DNA of 50,285 nucleotides from contig UQXA01000012.1 of the NCBI GenBank assembly GCA_900544865.1, positions 1 to 50,285 of the forward strand. The letters are read 5' to 3'. Below are positions 15,581-23,201 of the stretch, piece after piece. Below the pieces are notes generated by a model. It had not been told where the DNA came from. It searched no databases and saw only the letters and a list, made by a program, of their open reading frames with translations. Within the stretch, counting starts at the first letter, position 1; each line of letters starts with the position of its first letter. A program made the translations under genes and the position numbers. This DNA comes from an uncultured Collinsella sp. Its GTDB lineage: Bacteria > Actinomycetota > Coriobacteriia > Coriobacteriales > Coriobacteriaceae.

Positions 15581-17095
15581 ATGGAGAACATCAGCTACGA
15601 TGCGCTCGAGAAGATCGGCTACAAGGGCTATTTGCTGCCCAAGGATGCTCCCGAGAAGGTTCTGCAGTTTGGCGAGGGCAATTTCCTGCGCGCCTTCGTC
15701 GACCGTTTCTTTGACATGGGCAACGAGGCCACCGGCTGGAACGGCAAGGTCGTCATGGTGCAGCCCATCAACGGTGCCTTTGGCTTTGCCGACGGTATCA
15801 ATACCCAGGACGACCTGTACACCGTGCTGGTGCGCGGCAAGGAGAACGGCAACACGGTTGACGAGTCCCGCGTGATCAGCGCCTGCAGCCGCTGCCTTAA
15901 CCCGTATCGTGAGGACGACTACCGCGCCATGATGGAGGTCGCCGTCTCCGACGACCTAGAGATCATCGTCTCCAACACCACCGAGGCCGGTATCGCCTAT
16001 GACCCGTCCTGCAAGGCCGACGACATGCCACCTGCGAGCTTCCCCGCCAAGCTTGCCCAGGTGCTCCACACCCGCTGGGCTGCCGGTAAGCCGGGCGTCA
16101 TCGTCCTCGCCTGCGAGCTCATCGATCACAACGGCGAGGAGTTGCTGCGCATCATGAACCAGTATGTGAGCGACTGGGGCTGGGAGGACGAGTTTGCGCA
16201 GTGGATGGCCAACGACTGCACCGTCTGCACCACGCTCGTCGACACCATCGTGCCGGGCCGTATCCGCGACGCATCCGAGGCCGCCGCGGTGGCTGAGCGT
16301 CTGGGCTACGAGGATCCCTTCCTGGCCGTGCGCGAGCCCTTCCAGATGTGGGGCATCCAGGGCGACGAGTCGCTTGCCGAGAAGCTTCCCTTTGTGAAGG
16401 CTGGTCTTCCGGGTGTCTTTGTGACTCCCGACGTCACCCCGTACAAAAAGCGCAAGGTCCGCATCCTCAACGGTGCCCATACCGCCTTTGTTCCGGGCTC
16501 TTGGGTTGCCGGCTTTGATATCGTGCGCGACTGCATGCATGACGAGACCGTTCGCGGCTTCATGAACACCATGCTCTACGACGAGGTCATTCCGACGCTT
16601 GCCGCCGACTTGGATGTCGAGGACTGCAAGGCCTTTGCCGCCGCCGTCGAAAACCGCTTCGACAACCCGTTTATTGATCATGCGCTGCTCTCCATCTGCC
16701 TCAACTCTACGGCTAAGTGGCGCGCTCGTGACCTGCCCACGCTCAAGGACTACGTTGCCGAGACCGGCAACCTGCCCAAGTGTCTGGCGACGAGCCTCGC
16801 TACGCTCATCTCCTTCTACACGCAGGAGCTCGTGTCCCGCGAGGGCGACGGCCTGCACCTGCGTCGCTCCGACGGCACCGAGTACACCGCTCAGGACGAC
16901 GCCTTCGTGCTCGACTTCTACGCCGCCCATGCCGGCACCGACGATGCCCAGCTGGTGCACGATGTGCTCACCAACGAGCAAATGTGGGGCGAGGACCTTA
17001 CGCAGATCGCAGGTCTTGAGGAGTTTGTCGTCAGCGCGCTCGCTGTCGTGCGTGCCGAGGGCGCCAAGCAGGCCTTCGCCAACGCTCAGGCGTAA
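15581..17095 (+). CDS. uxaB: Tagaturonate reductase UxaB
   Basis: UxaB reduces D-tagaturonate to D-altronate with NADH. The 504-residue protein belongs to the mannitol dehydrogenase/uronate reductase family. Its N-terminal nucleotide-binding domain holds KVLQFGEGNFLRAFVDRFFD and EIIVSNTTEAGI; the catalytic region contains TLVDTIVPGRI and KVRILNGAHTAF. Length and motifs match UxaB better than the fructuronate reductase UxuB, although specificity should be treated as probable. AAGGAGACAC precedes the ATG. It sits between uxaC and uxaA. A stem (17107-17138) without T run follows and may process or stabilise the mRNA. Confidence 0.92.
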   Translation: MENISYDALEKIGYKGYLLPKDAPEKVLQFGEGNFLRAFVDRFFDMGNEATGWNGKVVMVQPINGAFGFADGINTQDDLYTVLVRGKENGNTVDESRVISACSRCLNPYREDDYRAMMEVAVSDDLEIIVSNTTEAGIAYDPSCKADDMPPASFPAKLAQVLHTRWAAGKPGVIVLACELIDHNGEELLRIMNQYVSDWGWEDEFAQWMANDCTVCTTLVDTIVPGRIRDASEAAAVAERLGYEDPFLAVREPFQMWGIQGDESLAEKLPFVKAGLPGVFVTPDVTPYKKRKVRILNGAHTAFVPGSWVAGFDIVRDCMHDETVRGFMNTMLYDEVIPTLAADLDVEDCKAFAAAVENRFDNPFIDHALLSICLNSTAKWRARDLPTLKDYVAETGNLPKCLATSLATLISFYTQELVSREGDGLHLRRSDGTEYTAQDDAFVLDFYAAHAGTDDAQLVHDVLTNEQMWGEDLTQIAGLEEFVVSALAVVRAEGAKQAFANAQA

Positions 17096-17106
17096 ATTTC
17101 CGGCGC

Positions 17107-17138
17107 AGACGCGGGCGCGGGACGGCGTGCCCGCGTCT
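17107..17138 (+). other. Hairpin between uxaB and uxaA
   Basis: AGACGCGGGC (17107-17116) pairs perfectly with GCCCGCGTCT (17129-17138). There is no T tract, so it is more likely an mRNA stability or processing element than a terminator. Confidence 0.45.
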
Positions 17139-17176
17139 CGACTTCTGCTCAACCTGTAGGGTTAGGACCATTTGTA

Positions 17177-18661
17177 ATGAATACTATCCAGATCAATCCG
17201 GCCGATAACGTGATCGTTGCGCTGTCGCCGCTTGCCAAGGGCACTGCCGTCGCGGTTCCCGGGGTGGGCGAGGTCGTGGCCGTGGAGGATATTCCGCAGG
17301 GCCATAAGATGGCGGTGCGCGCGATTGCCGCAGGGGAGGACGTCATCAAGTACGGCCTTCCTATCGGCCATGTGACGGGCGATGTCCAGCCCGGTCAGTG
17401 GCTCCACACGCACAATGTGAAGACCAACCTTTCGGGCGAGGTCGAGTACGCCTACAACCCCACGCATCCGGTCGTGGATCCCGTTGAGCCTGAGACCTTT
17501 ATGGGCTTCCGCCGCGCCGACGGTCGTGCCGCGACGCGTAATGAGCTGTGGATCATCCCCACGGTCGGCTGTGTCAACGAAGTCGCCCGTGCCATGTGTG
17601 AGCAGGCCCAGGATCTGGTCGATGGCTCGCTGGAGGGTGTTTACTACTTCCCGCATCCCTTTGGCTGCTCGCAGACCGGCGCCGACCATGCCCAGACGCG
17701 TCGTCTGCTGGTGGCGCTCTCGCGTCATCCTAATGCGGCCGGCGTGCTGTTCCTGTCGCTCGGTTGCGAGAACTGCACACACCAGCAGGTGCTCGACGAG
17801 CTCGGTGACTTCGATCACGAGCGCGTTCGCTTTCTCACCTGCCAGGATGTAGCCGACGAGCAAATCGAGGGTCACAAGATTCTGGCCGAGCTGGCAGACC
17901 TGGCAAAGCAGTCCAAGCGCGAGCCCATTCCGGCCTCCGAGCTGGTCATTGGTCTTAAGTGTGGCGGCTCCGACGGTCTTTCGGGCATTACCGCCAACCC
18001 CACGATCGGTCGCGTGAGCGATATGGTCGTCGCCCGTGGCGGCACGTCGGTGCTTACCGAGGTGCCCGAGATGTTTGGCGCGGAGAGCATCCTGCTCGAC
18101 CGTTGCGAGAATGAGCAGGTCTTTAACGCTGCCTCCGACATGCTCAATGGATTTAAGGACTACTTTATTAGCCACGGCGAGGTCGTTTATGAGAACCCGA
18201 GTCCCGGCAACAAGGACGGCGGTATTACCACGCTCGAGGACAAGAGCTGCGGCTGCGTGCAAAAGGGCGGATCTGCCCCCATCGTCGACGTGCTGCCGTA
18301 TGCCGGCCAGGCAAATAAACACGGCCTGAACATGCTGTGCGGTCCGGGCAACGACATGGTATCCACCACGGCGTTGACGGCTGCCGGCTGCCACGTGATT
18401 CTGTTCTCGACCGGCCGCGGCACACCGTTTGGCGCGCCGGCGCCTACCCTCAAGGTGTTCACCAATCAGCGTTTGTGCGACCACAAGCCCAACTGGATGG
18501 ACTTTAACGCTGGCGTGATTGCCACGGGTGAGCGTACGCTCGACGAGGCTGCCCACGATCTGTACCAGCTGGTGCTGGAGACGGCGAGCGGTAAGCTCAC
18601 GAGTGCTGAGCGCCGTGGCTGTCACGAGATCAGTATCTGGAAGGACGGCGTCTGCTTGTAG
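17177..18661 (+). CDS. uxaA: Altronate dehydratase UxaA
   Basis: UxaA dehydrates D-altronate to 2-keto-3-deoxy-D-gluconate using iron. The 494-residue protein has an N-terminal SAF-type domain (about residues 1-90) and a C-terminal catalytic region. Visible motifs are FPHPFGCSQTGADH, LSLGCENCTHQQV, LKCGGSDGLSGITANPTIGRVSD, LTEVPEMFGAE and SCGCVQKGG, including several conserved cysteines. It is one complete protein, not split into separate small and large subunits as in some species. It is the last gene of the uxa operon. The binding site before the ATG is weak. Confidence 0.95.
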   Translation: MNTIQINPADNVIVALSPLAKGTAVAVPGVGEVVAVEDIPQGHKMAVRAIAAGEDVIKYGLPIGHVTGDVQPGQWLHTHNVKTNLSGEVEYAYNPTHPVVDPVEPETFMGFRRADGRAATRNELWIIPTVGCVNEVARAMCEQAQDLVDGSLEGVYYFPHPFGCSQTGADHAQTRRLLVALSRHPNAAGVLFLSLGCENCTHQQVLDELGDFDHERVRFLTCQDVADEQIEGHKILAELADLAKQSKREPIPASELVIGLKCGGSDGLSGITANPTIGRVSDMVVARGGTSVLTEVPEMFGAESILLDRCENEQVFNAASDMLNGFKDYFISHGEVVYENPSPGNKDGGITTLEDKSCGCVQKGGSAPIVDVLPYAGQANKHGLNMLCGPGNDMVSTTALTAAGCHVILFSTGRGTPFGAPAPTLKVFTNQRLCDHKPNWMDFNAGVIATGERTLDEAAHDLYQLVLETASGKLTSAERRGCHEISIWKDGVCL

Positions 18662-18696
18662 CGGCAAGTGCGCCCAAGCATAGCGAGATGTCACCG

Positions 18697-18730
18697 GCCC
18701 CATCGGGAGTGTTCCCGGCGGGGCTTTTTC
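18697..18730 (+). terminator. Rho-independent terminator of the uxa operon
   Basis: GCCCCATCGGGA (18697-18708) pairs with TCCCGGCGGGGC (18713-18724) apart from two central mismatches; TTTTT follows. Confidence 0.85.
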
Positions 18731-18767
18731 GTTTCGTGGTTAAGTGAATATGTTGGAAAATCTGATA

Positions 18768-18938
18768 AACGTTCACCTATCTCATGGCTGTCCAGCATGG
18801 CACCCTTACCAGCAGAAAATAGGTGTGAGGATCTCAATTGTGTCCGTTCAGCGGTAAAAATCGACCGTTCAAGGATATTATTCAAGTGAACGTTCACCTG
18901 TCATAAGCAATCGCGCATAATCTAACTAAACGTTCACC
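18768..18938. promoter_or_regulatory. Three GAACGTTCAC operators upstream of the MFS carrier
   Basis: AAACGTTCACC sites lie at 18768-18778 and 18928-18938, and the perfect GTGAACGTTCAC at 18886-18897. The last two are centred 40 bases apart. CATAAT at 18916-18921 is a good -10 and TTCACC at 18893-18898, inside the operator, would be its weak -35 (17-base spacing). The operators thus cover the -35 and the start region. The 355-base gap holds no gene. Confidence 0.72.
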
Positions 18939-19016
18939 CTGAACGCTGGGCAGACAGATGTCAGTGTGGACTCCAATGTCTTGCTGCAAGACAATCGAGA
19001 AAAGAGAGGGAGCTCG

Positions 19017-20576
19017 ATGACTAATAAGATCGGAAAAAAGCGTAAGATCACATTCTGGACGCGCTTGGGCTTTGGTATGGGCGGTATGCTCAATTCCGGT
19101 GCCCTGACCTTTACGCACAGCTACATGGTGCTGTTCCTGTCCACGGAGTGTGGCCTGTCCGCAGGCGAGGCTGCACTGATCAGCTCGTTTGCCATCTATG
19201 TCAACGCTATTCTTTGCCCGCTGATGGGCTTTGTGGCCGATAACTTCTATGCCACCAAGATTGGCCGCATCTTTGGTCGTCGTCGTTTCTGGATCTTGCT
19301 GGCCATCCCGATGATGATCGCCGAGCCGCTCATCTTCGTGGCTACGCCGTTTGGCTTCCCGTACTACTTTGTGCTGTACCTGATCTACAACGTCGCGTAT
19401 ACGTTCTGCACCGCCAACCTGTCGCCGCTTACCATCGAGATGACCGACGACTTCAAGGAGCGTACGTACCTCACCGGCTACAAGCATCTCTTTGGTAACG
19501 CCGCCGGCTTCCTGATGGCTGCACTTGTGGGCTTCGGCTTTGGCACCTTCGGCGAGACCAACCCGTTCAGCTACTTCATCATCGCTACGATCAACGCTTC
19601 GGTCATGGCAATCTCGCTGCTCTGCGTGTACCTGTCCACGTGGAAGCACACCCCCGAGGAGGTCGCTCAGGAGAAGATCGAGAGCGTCGGCGAGGGTATC
19701 AAGAAGTTCTTCATCGACGTAATCTCCACCTTCCGCAACAAGTCCTTCCGCAAGGTCCTGTACGCACAGGTCTCCACGAAGCTCGCTGCTGCCTGCTGGT
19801 CTGCCTGCCTGTCCTTCTTCATCGTCTACTGCCTGCAGATTCCTAAGTCCTACGAGTCCGTGATGGAGATGCCTGGCAAGGTCGTCGCTATCGTCTGCAC
19901 CGCCATCTGGGTCGCTCTCATGGCCAAGAAGGGCTTCCACAAGTCTTGGTACCTGGCCAACGTCGGTTGCGCTGCGTGCATCATCGCCTACAACTACTTC
20001 GCCTTTGGTCAGATCAATGGCACCTCCACGGTCGCCATCGCCATGATCGCCTACCCCATAATCTTCGCCATCTGGAAGTTCTTCTACGTCGGCTTCCAGT
20101 ACCTGCCCGATGTTCTGCTCAACTACATCCCCGATGTCGATGAGCTCATCACCCTGCGTCGTCGCGAGGGCATCTACAGCTCCGCGCAGCAGCTCTGCCA
20201 GCAGATCGCCCAGGCTATCGCCGTCAACGTGTGGGCTATCGTCCTTGCTGCCTCCGGCTTCATTCAGACCGCCGGCAATAGCGACGCCGTGACCCAGCCC
20301 GCTACCGTGCCTCTGTATATCTGCGGCTACATGATCATCGGCTGCGCCGGCTTCTTCCTGCTTGCGGCCGTCCTTGCCCGCGGCATCAAGATCGACAAGG
20401 AGCAGTGCGACGTCCTTTGCGACGAGATTCACCGAGTCAAGGAGGGTGGCAAGATGGCCGACGTCAAGCCCGAGGTCAAGGCGCTTTGCGAGGAGCTCTC
20501 CGGCTTTAAGTACGAGGACTGCTTTGCCCACAACAACGTTGGCTTCCAGGACGGTAGCGTAACTCCCGCCGAGTAA
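19017..20576 (+). CDS. MFS (GPH-like) transporter, probable hexuronide/oligogalacturonide carrier
   Basis: This 519-residue membrane protein has about 12 predicted helices and resembles the glycoside-pentoside-hexuronide type of cation symporter. Visible features are CPLMGFVADNFYATKIGRIFGRRRFWIL in the early cytoplasmic loop, and a C-terminal soluble tail of about 60 residues (IDKEQCDVLCDEIHRVKEGG...), longer than usual. The substrate is inferred from its place between uxaA and GH28 and from the uronate operators upstream. Galacturonate monomers are also possible. The ATG at 19017 follows AGAGAGGGAG; an upstream start at 18966 lies in the leader and is less likely. It is a single-gene transcript closed by a strong terminator. 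Confidence 0.8.
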   Translation: MTNKIGKKRKITFWTRLGFGMGGMLNSGALTFTHSYMVLFLSTECGLSAGEAALISSFAIYVNAILCPLMGFVADNFYATKIGRIFGRRRFWILLAIPMMIAEPLIFVATPFGFPYYFVLYLIYNVAYTFCTANLSPLTIEMTDDFKERTYLTGYKHLFGNAAGFLMAALVGFGFGTFGETNPFSYFIIATINASVMAISLLCVYLSTWKHTPEEVAQEKIESVGEGIKKFFIDVISTFRNKSFRKVLYAQVSTKLAAACWSACLSFFIVYCLQIPKSYESVMEMPGKVVAIVCTAIWVALMAKKGFHKSWYLANVGCAACIIAYNYFAFGQINGTSTVAIAMIAYPIIFAIWKFFYVGFQYLPDVLLNYIPDVDELITLRRREGIYSSAQQLCQQIAQAIAVNVWAIVLAASGFIQTAGNSDAVTQPATVPLYICGYMIIGCAGFFLLAAVLARGIKIDKEQCDVLCDEIHRVKEGGKMADVKPEVKALCEELSGFKYEDCFAHNNVGFQDGSVTPAE

Positions 20577-20599
20577 GGCCGACATATCGTCCAAATCAC

Positions 20600-20643
20600 A
20601 GGGCCGTGCCACCGGAATTCCGCCGGCAGGCACGGCCCTTTTT
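20600..20643 (+). terminator. Rho-independent terminator of the MFS carrier gene
   Basis: AGGGCCGTGCC (20600-20610) pairs with GGCACGGCCCT (20629-20639), with a second small CCGG stem inside; TTTTT follows. Confidence 0.9.
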
Positions 20644-20691
20644 CAACAGCGTACAATTTGCCTTTAGAGCATCTTTTTGAGGGAGAAACCC

Positions 20692-22287
20692 ATGGAGACG
20701 AACGTTATCTGGCGCAACGCGCGCGCGGCGGTTATCGAGCTTGACGACGGCGGTTACTTTACCTGCGCCGATACGTGGGAGATCTTTGTCAACGACGAGC
20801 CCGCCGGTACCACGAATACGGTCGAGACCTATGTCGACGGCCTGACCCCCGGCAAGCGCAACCTGGTTCGTTTTGCTTGTGGCGAGCGTGAGCTGAGCGT
20901 AGGTGTCACCACGCCGGCTGAGCCTTTTACCATCAACGTTCGCGACTGTGGCGCCAAGGGCGATGCCGAGCATGATGACACCACCAACATCCAGGCTGCC
21001 ATCGTGGCCTGTCCCAAGGACGGGCGCGTGCTGATTCCCGCCGGCAGCTATCGTATCAAGTCCCTCTTCCTTAAGAGCAATATCAACATCGAGCTCGCCG
21101 AGGGAGCGGTGCTGCTGGCTCGCCACGATCGTGCGGCGCTTGCCTACATCCCCGGTACGGTCACGGGCGACGAGGGTGCTGGGTATGCTGGCACCGATAT
21201 GCTGCCCCTGGGCCGCTGGGAGGGCGAGAGCTTCTCGACCTACTGCTCTACCTTTACGGGTCTGAGCGTGCACGACGTGTGCATCTATGGTCGCGGCGCG
21301 ATCGACGGTCAGACTGATTTTGCCGAGGACAACTGGTGGAACAAGGACTTTAAGAACGTCTTCCGTCCTGAGGAGGGCCGCGAGGTCGCGCGCCCGCGCA
21401 TGATTTTCCTGTCCGAGTGCCAAAACGTGAGCTTGGCCGGCTTCACCGTCCGCAACAGCCCGGCGTGGAACATCCACCCCATCCTGTGCGAGCACGTCGA
21501 TGCGCTCTGCCTGTCCATCGAGGGCCCCAAGAACTCCCACAACACCGACGGTTTCGATCCCGAGAGCTGCGGCTTTGTCCGCATCCTTGGCTGTCAGTTC
21601 TCGGTGGGCGACGACTGCATCGCCATCAAGAGCGGCAAGCTGGGCATTGAGCCCGAGCTTCGTCCCGCCACGCACGACGTGCTGATCTCTCACTGCTACA
21701 TGCACGATGGTCACGGCGCCGTGGTCCTGGGTTCAGAGGCTGCCGGCGGCATCAAGGACCTTACCGTGAGCAAGTGCCTCTTTGAGCGCACCGACCGCGG
21801 CCTGCGCGTCAAGACCCGCCGCGGGCGCGGCAAGGATGCCGTCAACGAGGGCATTACCTTTGAGCACATTCGCATGGATGAGGTGCTCACGCCCTTCGTG
21901 GTCAACTCCTTCTACTTCTGTGACAAGGACGGCAAGACCGATTACGTGCAGTCTCGCGAGGCGCTGCCTGTCGACGACCGCACGCCCGGCTTTGGTGCCA
22001 CGAAGTTTTGCGATATCGAGGCCACCAACTGCCATGCTGCCGCGGCCTATATCACGGGTCTGCCCGAGAGCAAGGTGACGCGTCTGACGTTCCAAGACGT
22101 TCACGTTACCTTTGCCGACGATGCCGAGCCCTTTGTCCCGGCCATGGCCTGCGGCGTTGAGCCCATGGTACGCCAGGGCATCATCGCGCAAAACGTCAAG
22201 GTACTCGACCTGCAAAATGTGGTGATCGAGGGCCAGGACGGCGAGGAACTGCAGCTCCAGAACGTCGACAAGGTTATCCGTTCCTAA
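20692..22287 (+). CDS. Cytoplasmic polygalacturonase, glycoside hydrolase family 28
   Basis: GH28 enzymes hydrolyse alpha-1,4 bonds between galacturonic acid units. The 531-residue protein starts with a beta-rich domain (about residues 1-85) and then a right-handed beta-helix with the family motifs NTDGFDPESC, VGDDCIAIKSG, GHGAVVLGSE and TDRGLRVKT. These supply the three catalytic Asp residues and the substrate-binding His, Arg and Lys. There is no signal peptide, so it should act on imported oligogalacturonides, probably as an exo-enzyme. The ATG at 20692 follows GAGGGAG; a TTG at 20677 would overlap that site. A hairpin separates it from the esterase gene. Confidence 0.92.
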   Translation: METNVIWRNARAAVIELDDGGYFTCADTWEIFVNDEPAGTTNTVETYVDGLTPGKRNLVRFACGERELSVGVTTPAEPFTINVRDCGAKGDAEHDDTTNIQAAIVACPKDGRVLIPAGSYRIKSLFLKSNINIELAEGAVLLARHDRAALAYIPGTVTGDEGAGYAGTDMLPLGRWEGESFSTYCSTFTGLSVHDVCIYGRGAIDGQTDFAEDNWWNKDFKNVFRPEEGREVARPRMIFLSECQNVSLAGFTVRNSPAWNIHPILCEHVDALCLSIEGPKNSHNTDGFDPESCGFVRILGCQFSVGDDCIAIKSGKLGIEPELRPATHDVLISHCYMHDGHGAVVLGSEAAGGIKDLTVSKCLFERTDRGLRVKTRRGRGKDAVNEGITFEHIRMDEVLTPFVVNSFYFCDKDGKTDYVQSREALPVDDRTPGFGATKFCDIEATNCHAAAAYITGLPESKVTRLTFQDVHVTFADDAEPFVPAMACGVEPMVRQGIIAQNVKVLDLQNVVIEGQDGEELQLQNVDKVIRS

Positions 22288-22302
22288 CTCGGGGTGATGA
22301 CC

Positions 22303-22341
22303 AGGGCTGCATTGTCGGATAAATCGGCAATGCAGCCCTTG
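22303..22341 (+). terminator. Hairpin after GH28, weak terminator
   Basis: AGGGCTGCATTG (22303-22314) pairs perfectly with CAATGCAGCCCT (22328-22339). The tail is only TTGTG, so read-through into the esterase gene is likely. Confidence 0.6.
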
Positions 22342-22391
22342 TGCGATACGGCCGTGTGCGCTGCGCTACGCATCATGGTGAAAGGGAATAC

Positions 22392-23201
22392 ATGCTCAAT
22401 AAAACGATTCCTGTCGGGGTCGATGGCTCGTCTGCCACGATTACGTCTTATGTTTTTACCCCGACCGAAGATGCTTATGCTTTAAAACCGCTGCCTGCAG
22501 TTGTGGTCGTGCCGGGAGGCGGCTACGATCACGTTTCGCCGCGCGAAGGCGAGCCGGTAGCGCTCCGTTTGTTGGCGATGGGCTACCAAGCGTTTGTGCT
22601 GAACTACTCGGTTGCTCCGGCTGTCTATCCGCTGGCATTGCAAGAACTCGCGCGGGCGGTCGATACCGTCCGAGGCCATGCGGCAGAGTACTGTGTCGAT
22701 CCTGATCGGATTACGGTCATGGGTTTTTCGGCCGGTGGGCATCTGGTTGGCTTGCTCGGGGCGCTTTGGGACCAACCCTGGCTTGCAGAGTCGATTGCGG
22801 CATCGCCTGAGTCGATTCGGCCTGACACACTTTGCTTGGGCTATCCGGTCGTAAGCTCGGGGGCCTATGCTCATCGTGGTTCGTTTGAACACCTAACGGG
22901 TGCCGACGGCGCTTTGGCTCAAAAGTTGTCGATCGAGAATATGGTGGGCGATGGCTTCCCCCGTACGTTCTTGTGGCATACCGCCGAGGATGCATCGGTA
23001 CCAGTTCAAAATAGCCTCCTTCTTGCGCAGGCTCTTGCCGACCACGGGATTGGCTTTAGCCTACATGTCTTTCCGCATGGAAAGCATGGGGCATCGCTCG
23101 CCACGGCCCAAACGGCATTTAAGGGCTGCGCCGAGCATATTCAGCCACAAGTTCAGGGCTGGCCTGAACAGTTCGTTGCATGGGAGCGTGATGGACGATG
23201 A
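22392..23201 (+). CDS. Alpha/beta hydrolase, probable carbohydrate acetyl/feruloyl esterase
   Basis: The 269-residue product has the alpha/beta hydrolase fold. It shows the oxyanion segment PAVVVVPGGGYDHVSPREGEPVALRL, the nucleophile motif GFSAGGHL, a likely acid in HTAEDASVPV and the histidine in FPHGKHGASL. This resembles the BD-FAE/acetyl-xylan esterase group of small cytoplasmic esterases. In this locus removal of acetyl groups from pectin fragments is the most plausible role, but specificity cannot be read from sequence. The ATG at 22392 follows GAAAGGGA. The stop overlaps the start of the CE8 fusion gene by 4 bases (ATGA), so the two are translationally coupled. Confidence 0.85.
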   Translation: MLNKTIPVGVDGSSATITSYVFTPTEDAYALKPLPAVVVVPGGGYDHVSPREGEPVALRLLAMGYQAFVLNYSVAPAVYPLALQELARAVDTVRGHAAEYCVDPDRITVMGFSAGGHLVGLLGALWDQPWLAESIAASPESIRPDTLCLGYPVVSSGAYAHRGSFEHLTGADGALAQKLSIENMVGDGFPRTFLWHTAEDASVPVQNSLLLAQALADHGIGFSLHVFPHGKHGASLATAQTAFKGCAEHIQPQVQGWPEQFVAWERDGR